DNA of 64,000 bases, taken from assembly GCA_018821785.1 (NCBI GenBank), contig JAHJLI010000106.1:1-64000 (forward strand), in the 5' to 3' direction. The stretch's first letter is position 1, and each line of letters starts with the position of its first letter. This DNA comes from Pseudomonadota bacterium (GTDB lineage: Bacteria > Desulfobacterota > Desulfobulbia > Desulfobulbales > Desulfocapsaceae). Below the pieces are notes generated by a model. The model saw only the letters and a program-made list of their open reading frames with translations, was not told where the DNA came from and did no database searches. Made by a program: the position numbers and the translations under genes. Below, piece after piece: positions 61,928 through 64,000 of this stretch.

Positions 61928-63283
61928 TTACCTTTTTTTCATGCCTTTCGGCAATTTCCTTCTTTTTATCCCAGAGATAGCCCCGGGTTTTCCGCTTATT
62001 TTTTTCATCATTTTCAACATCTCCGAATAGCTTTTCAGCACTCTGTTGACATCACCAATAGCAGTTCCGGAGCCTGCGGCTATACGCATCCTCCTGCTGG
62101 TATTGATAATCTGATGATTTTTTCTTTCATGTCTGGTCATCGAACGAATGATGGCTTCGGTTTTTACCAGCTCTTTTTCATCGGGTTTGGGGACATCTTT
62201 TAATTGTCGAAGTTTGTTGATGCCGGGAACCATATCAAGGATCTTGTCCAGGGAGCCCATTTTCTTAATTTGCTGGATCTGGTCAAGGAAGTCTTCCAGT
62301 GTGAACTGGTTCCTTTGCAGTTTTTTGGCTATTTTATCGGCTTCTTCTTTATCTACTACCGCTTCGGCTTTTTCGATAAGCGTCAGTATATCGCCCATTC
62401 CGAGAATGCGGGAGGCAACTCGCTCGGGATGAAAGATTTCAAGATCGTCGAGCCCTTCGCCGATACCGACGAACTTGATTGGTTTGCCGGTAATGGTCTT
62501 AATGGACAGAGCGGCGCCACCTCGGGCATCACCCTCCATCTTCGTCAAGATAACCCCGGTGAGTTCTAGATCGGCATTAAATTTGTCGGCAACAGTCACC
62601 GCATCCTGGCCGGTCATGGCATCAGCTACAAAGAGAATCTCGGAGACATGCACTGCCAAACGGATCTCCTGCAACTCGTTCATCAATGCCTCGTCGACAT
62701 GCAGCCGACCCGCGGTATCGATGATGAGAGTGTCGTAGTCATGAAGTGTTGCTTCGTTCAGTGCCTGCAGACAGATATCGACGGGTTTTGTGTCGGGGGT
62801 CGATGGGTGGACCGGGACATCAATACGTGAACCAAGTATCTGTAGCTGCTCAATAGCCGCTGGACGGTAGATGTCTGCAGGAACCAAGTAAGGTCTGCGA
62901 CCTTTTCCCTGTAGAAGTTTGGCGAGTTTGCCGGCTGTAGTTGTTTTTCCAGATCCCTGCAGGCCGGCCATCATTATCACAACCGGCTGCCGACCGTCAA
63001 GCTTGATTTGCTGTGTCGTGCCGCCAAGGAGATCCACCAGTTCCTCGTGTACGATCTTGATGACCTGCTGGCCGGGTGAGAGACTTTTTGAGACTTCCCG
63101 ACCTATGGCTTTCGCTGTTACGTTAGCAACAAAGTCTTTAGCCACTTTGAAGTTGACATCGGCCTCAAGAAGAGCTCCACGTACTTCGCGCAAGGCATCG
63201 CCGATATTTTCTTCAGAAAGTTTGCCATGGCCACGGAGTTTTTTGAAAACACCCTCTAGCCTGTCGGATAAATTTTCGAACAT
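61928..63283 (-). CDS. ffh: Signal recognition particle GTPase
   Basis: This 451-aa protein has the NG domain (MAGLQGSGKTTTAGKLAKLL, PYLVPADIYRPAAIEQL, DTAGRLHVDEALM, LTKMEGDARGG) and the methionine-rich M domain (MGSLDKILDMVPGI, RIAAGSGTAIGDVNRVL, MLKMMKKISGKPG). It binds the SRP RNA and signal peptides and delivers ribosomes to FtsY. It is the first gene of the run down to yraN. Confidence 0.98.
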   Translation of the reverse strand: MFENLSDRLEGVFKKLRGHGKLSEENIGDALREVRGALLEADVNFKVAKDFVANVTAKAIGREVSKSLSPGQQVIKIVHEELVDLLGGTTQQIKLDGRQPVVIMMAGLQGSGKTTTAGKLAKLLQGKGRRPYLVPADIYRPAAIEQLQILGSRIDVPVHPSTPDTKPVDICLQALNEATLHDYDTLIIDTAGRLHVDEALMNELQEIRLAVHVSEILFVADAMTGQDAVTVADKFNADLELTGVILTKMEGDARGGAALSIKTITGKPIKFVGIGEGLDDLEIFHPERVASRILGMGDILTLIEKAEAVVDKEEADKIAKKLQRNQFTLEDFLDQIQQIKKMGSLDKILDMVPGINKLRQLKDVPKPDEKELVKTEAIIRSMTRHERKNHQIINTSRRMRIAAGSGTAIGDVNRVLKSYSEMLKMMKKISGKPGAISGIKRRKLPKGMKKR

Positions 63284-63425
63284 AGTCTTTTAGTGCAATA
63301 CTCGGTTTCACCAGAGGTGGAATAGCCCAAGGGTGTTGGCTTTTCAATCAACACAAATACAATAAACAGGTCATCGCGTACAATTGACGCAAGTGATCCA
63401 ATGAAATGAAATTCAAAAGAGAAGA

Positions 63426-63454
63426 AAAATACTGCGTATTGATATGGATGTCAA
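63426..63454 (-). promoter_or_regulatory. Near-consensus promoter of the ffh operon
   Basis: On the minus strand TTGACA (63449-63454) and TATTTT (63426-63431) are separated by exactly 17 bases. Transcription would give a leader of about 135 bases before ffh. Confidence 0.75.
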
Positions 63455-63489
63455 GCAGGGAAAGAAATGACATCATAAAATTAGCTCAA

Positions 63490-63816
63490 TCACTCTAGAT
63501 TTCTGTTGCTAACAATCAGCGATTCCTGTCCCGATCGAGACTTGAACCCATATTGGAAGAGGTAGTAGATGATCGATGGCCAGACGAGAAGTACCATAGC
63601 AAGCCAAAGATATTTAGTGCCTTGCCTATTGAACCGGCGCATAAAAATGTCTTTCAGGACAATGAACATAAGCCCGATATTAACTGCAAAACCTATCAAA
63701 CTGGTCAGGATGAGGCGTTCAAGTCGGCGAAACTCTGGATACAGGATGATAATGGTAATAAGGCCAACAGCAAAAACTATGGCTAGAAGAGAATAGGCTT
63801 TTTCGAAAATGTTCAT
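63490..63816 (-). CDS. Small membrane protein
   Basis: This 108-aa protein has three clear hydrophobic segments (about 8-26, 36-55 and 67-88) separated by short charged loops, and ends in a polar tail. I do not recognise the family. It starts six bases after the stop of the HD-GYP gene on the same strand, so the two are probably co-transcribed. It has no Cys or clear motif. Confidence 0.75.
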   Translation of the reverse strand: MNIFEKAYSLLAIVFAVGLITIIILYPEFRRLERLILTSLIGFAVNIGLMFIVLKDIFMRRFNRQGTKYLWLAMVLLVWPSIIYYLFQYGFKSRSGQESLIVSNRNLE

Positions 63817-63822
63817 TTTCTT

Positions 63823-64000
63823 CTAAAAAGAAACTGTTTCTTTGAAATTTGAGATAAAGCGGACCTGCTCACGGTGGTTTTCAAGACTACGGAGGGCAGA
63901 CTCGTTTAATCCAAGAACTTCCGGGCATTTGATAAGACCGGAGAAAAGGGCCTTGACTATCTGGGGATCGAAGTGGCGACCACCTTCGCTCGACATGTTG
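63823..64000 (-). CDS. C-terminus of a probable HD-GYP cyclic-di-GMP phosphodiesterase (partial)
   Basis: Only the last 59 codons are in the window. Reading minus strand, they give EGGRHFDPQIVKALF, then a helical tail ending at TAG. The GRHFDPQIV segment matches the end of HD-GYP domains, where GxxFDP closes the fold. The catalytic HD and GYP motifs would lie beyond the window, so the family call is tentative. It may be linked to the PilZ protein earlier in the window only through the shared second messenger. Confidence 0.6.
   Translation of the reverse strand, partial: NMSSEGGRHFDPQIVKALFSGLIKCPEVLGLNESALRSLENHREQVRFISNFKETVSF

Overview
This window looks like the chromosome of a strictly anaerobic, probably sulfur-metabolising Desulfobacterota bacterium. 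The Desulfobulbales are the best guess, but that placement is inference from gene content, since there is no rRNA here. The grounds are an HdrA-MvhD-MetV-MetF module of the reductive acetyl-CoA pathway, a B12-dependent class II ribonucleotide reductase, a ferredoxin-nitroreductase fusion, a NifX-like/DUF134 pair, NtrY/NtrX-like regulation and several cofactor-rich membrane redox proteins. I saw no rRNA, tRNA, CRISPR array, IS element or prophage.

Layout. 1-4.2 kb: 3' part of a flavin/Fe-S HdrA-like protein, then MvhD-like, MetV and MetF in overlapping order. 4.25-9.3 kb: signalling block with a lone receiver, two ACT-like proteins, a PAS histidine kinase, a receiver-PAS-kinase hybrid and a PilZ protein. 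9.6-12.4 kb (minus): chromate operon chrB-chrA-rhodanese, in which the rhodanese gene carries an in-frame TGA at codon 7. 12.6-19.3 kb (minus): an AmmeMemoRadiSam cluster of radical SAM enzyme, 62-aa Tat-like protein, exported Memo-AMMECR1 fusion, a 1188-aa membrane protein joining spermidine-synthase-like, FMN-binding and NosR/NapH-like parts, and an 88-aa anchored protein. Three of its junctions overlap. 19.3-25.0 kb (minus): five exported or envelope proteins (LPP20/FlgT-like, CsgG-PEGA, FecR, OmpA lipoprotein, aspartic-protease-PDZ).

25.4-33.8 kb: a carboxymuconolactone decarboxylase divergent from a MetR-like LysR regulator, an outer-membrane barrel protein, a FlK-like thioesterase, ferredoxin-nitroreductase, nrdJ, and a SEC-C/VanZ pair. 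34-40.9 kb: hemB, an NtrX/NtrY-like pair with DUF4390, and a NifX-like/DUF134 pair with a well-formed promoter and palindromic operator. 40.9-48.4 kb: prfC, rfbB-rfbC, a PHP phosphoesterase, icd, a DUF2231 protein and a lipoprotein cytochrome c. 48.5-58 kb: PBP4-type carboxypeptidase, a large B12-binding/radical SAM protein, an AMIN protein, an outer-membrane lipoprotein, a TPR lipoprotein, tmk and pdxA. 57.9-63.3 kb (minus): the housekeeping order ffh-rpsP-khpA-rimM-trmD-SPOUT methyltransferase-rplS-rnhB-yraN behind a near-consensus promoter. The window ends in a small membrane protein and the C-terminus of a probable HD-GYP protein.

The best candidate for a poorly described system is the AmmeMemoRadiSam cluster with its three-part membrane redox fusion. 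The rhodanese with an in-frame TGA, a 28-nt leader element repeated in three 5' regions, and the ACT-protein/two-component block behind the MetF module also deserve a second look.
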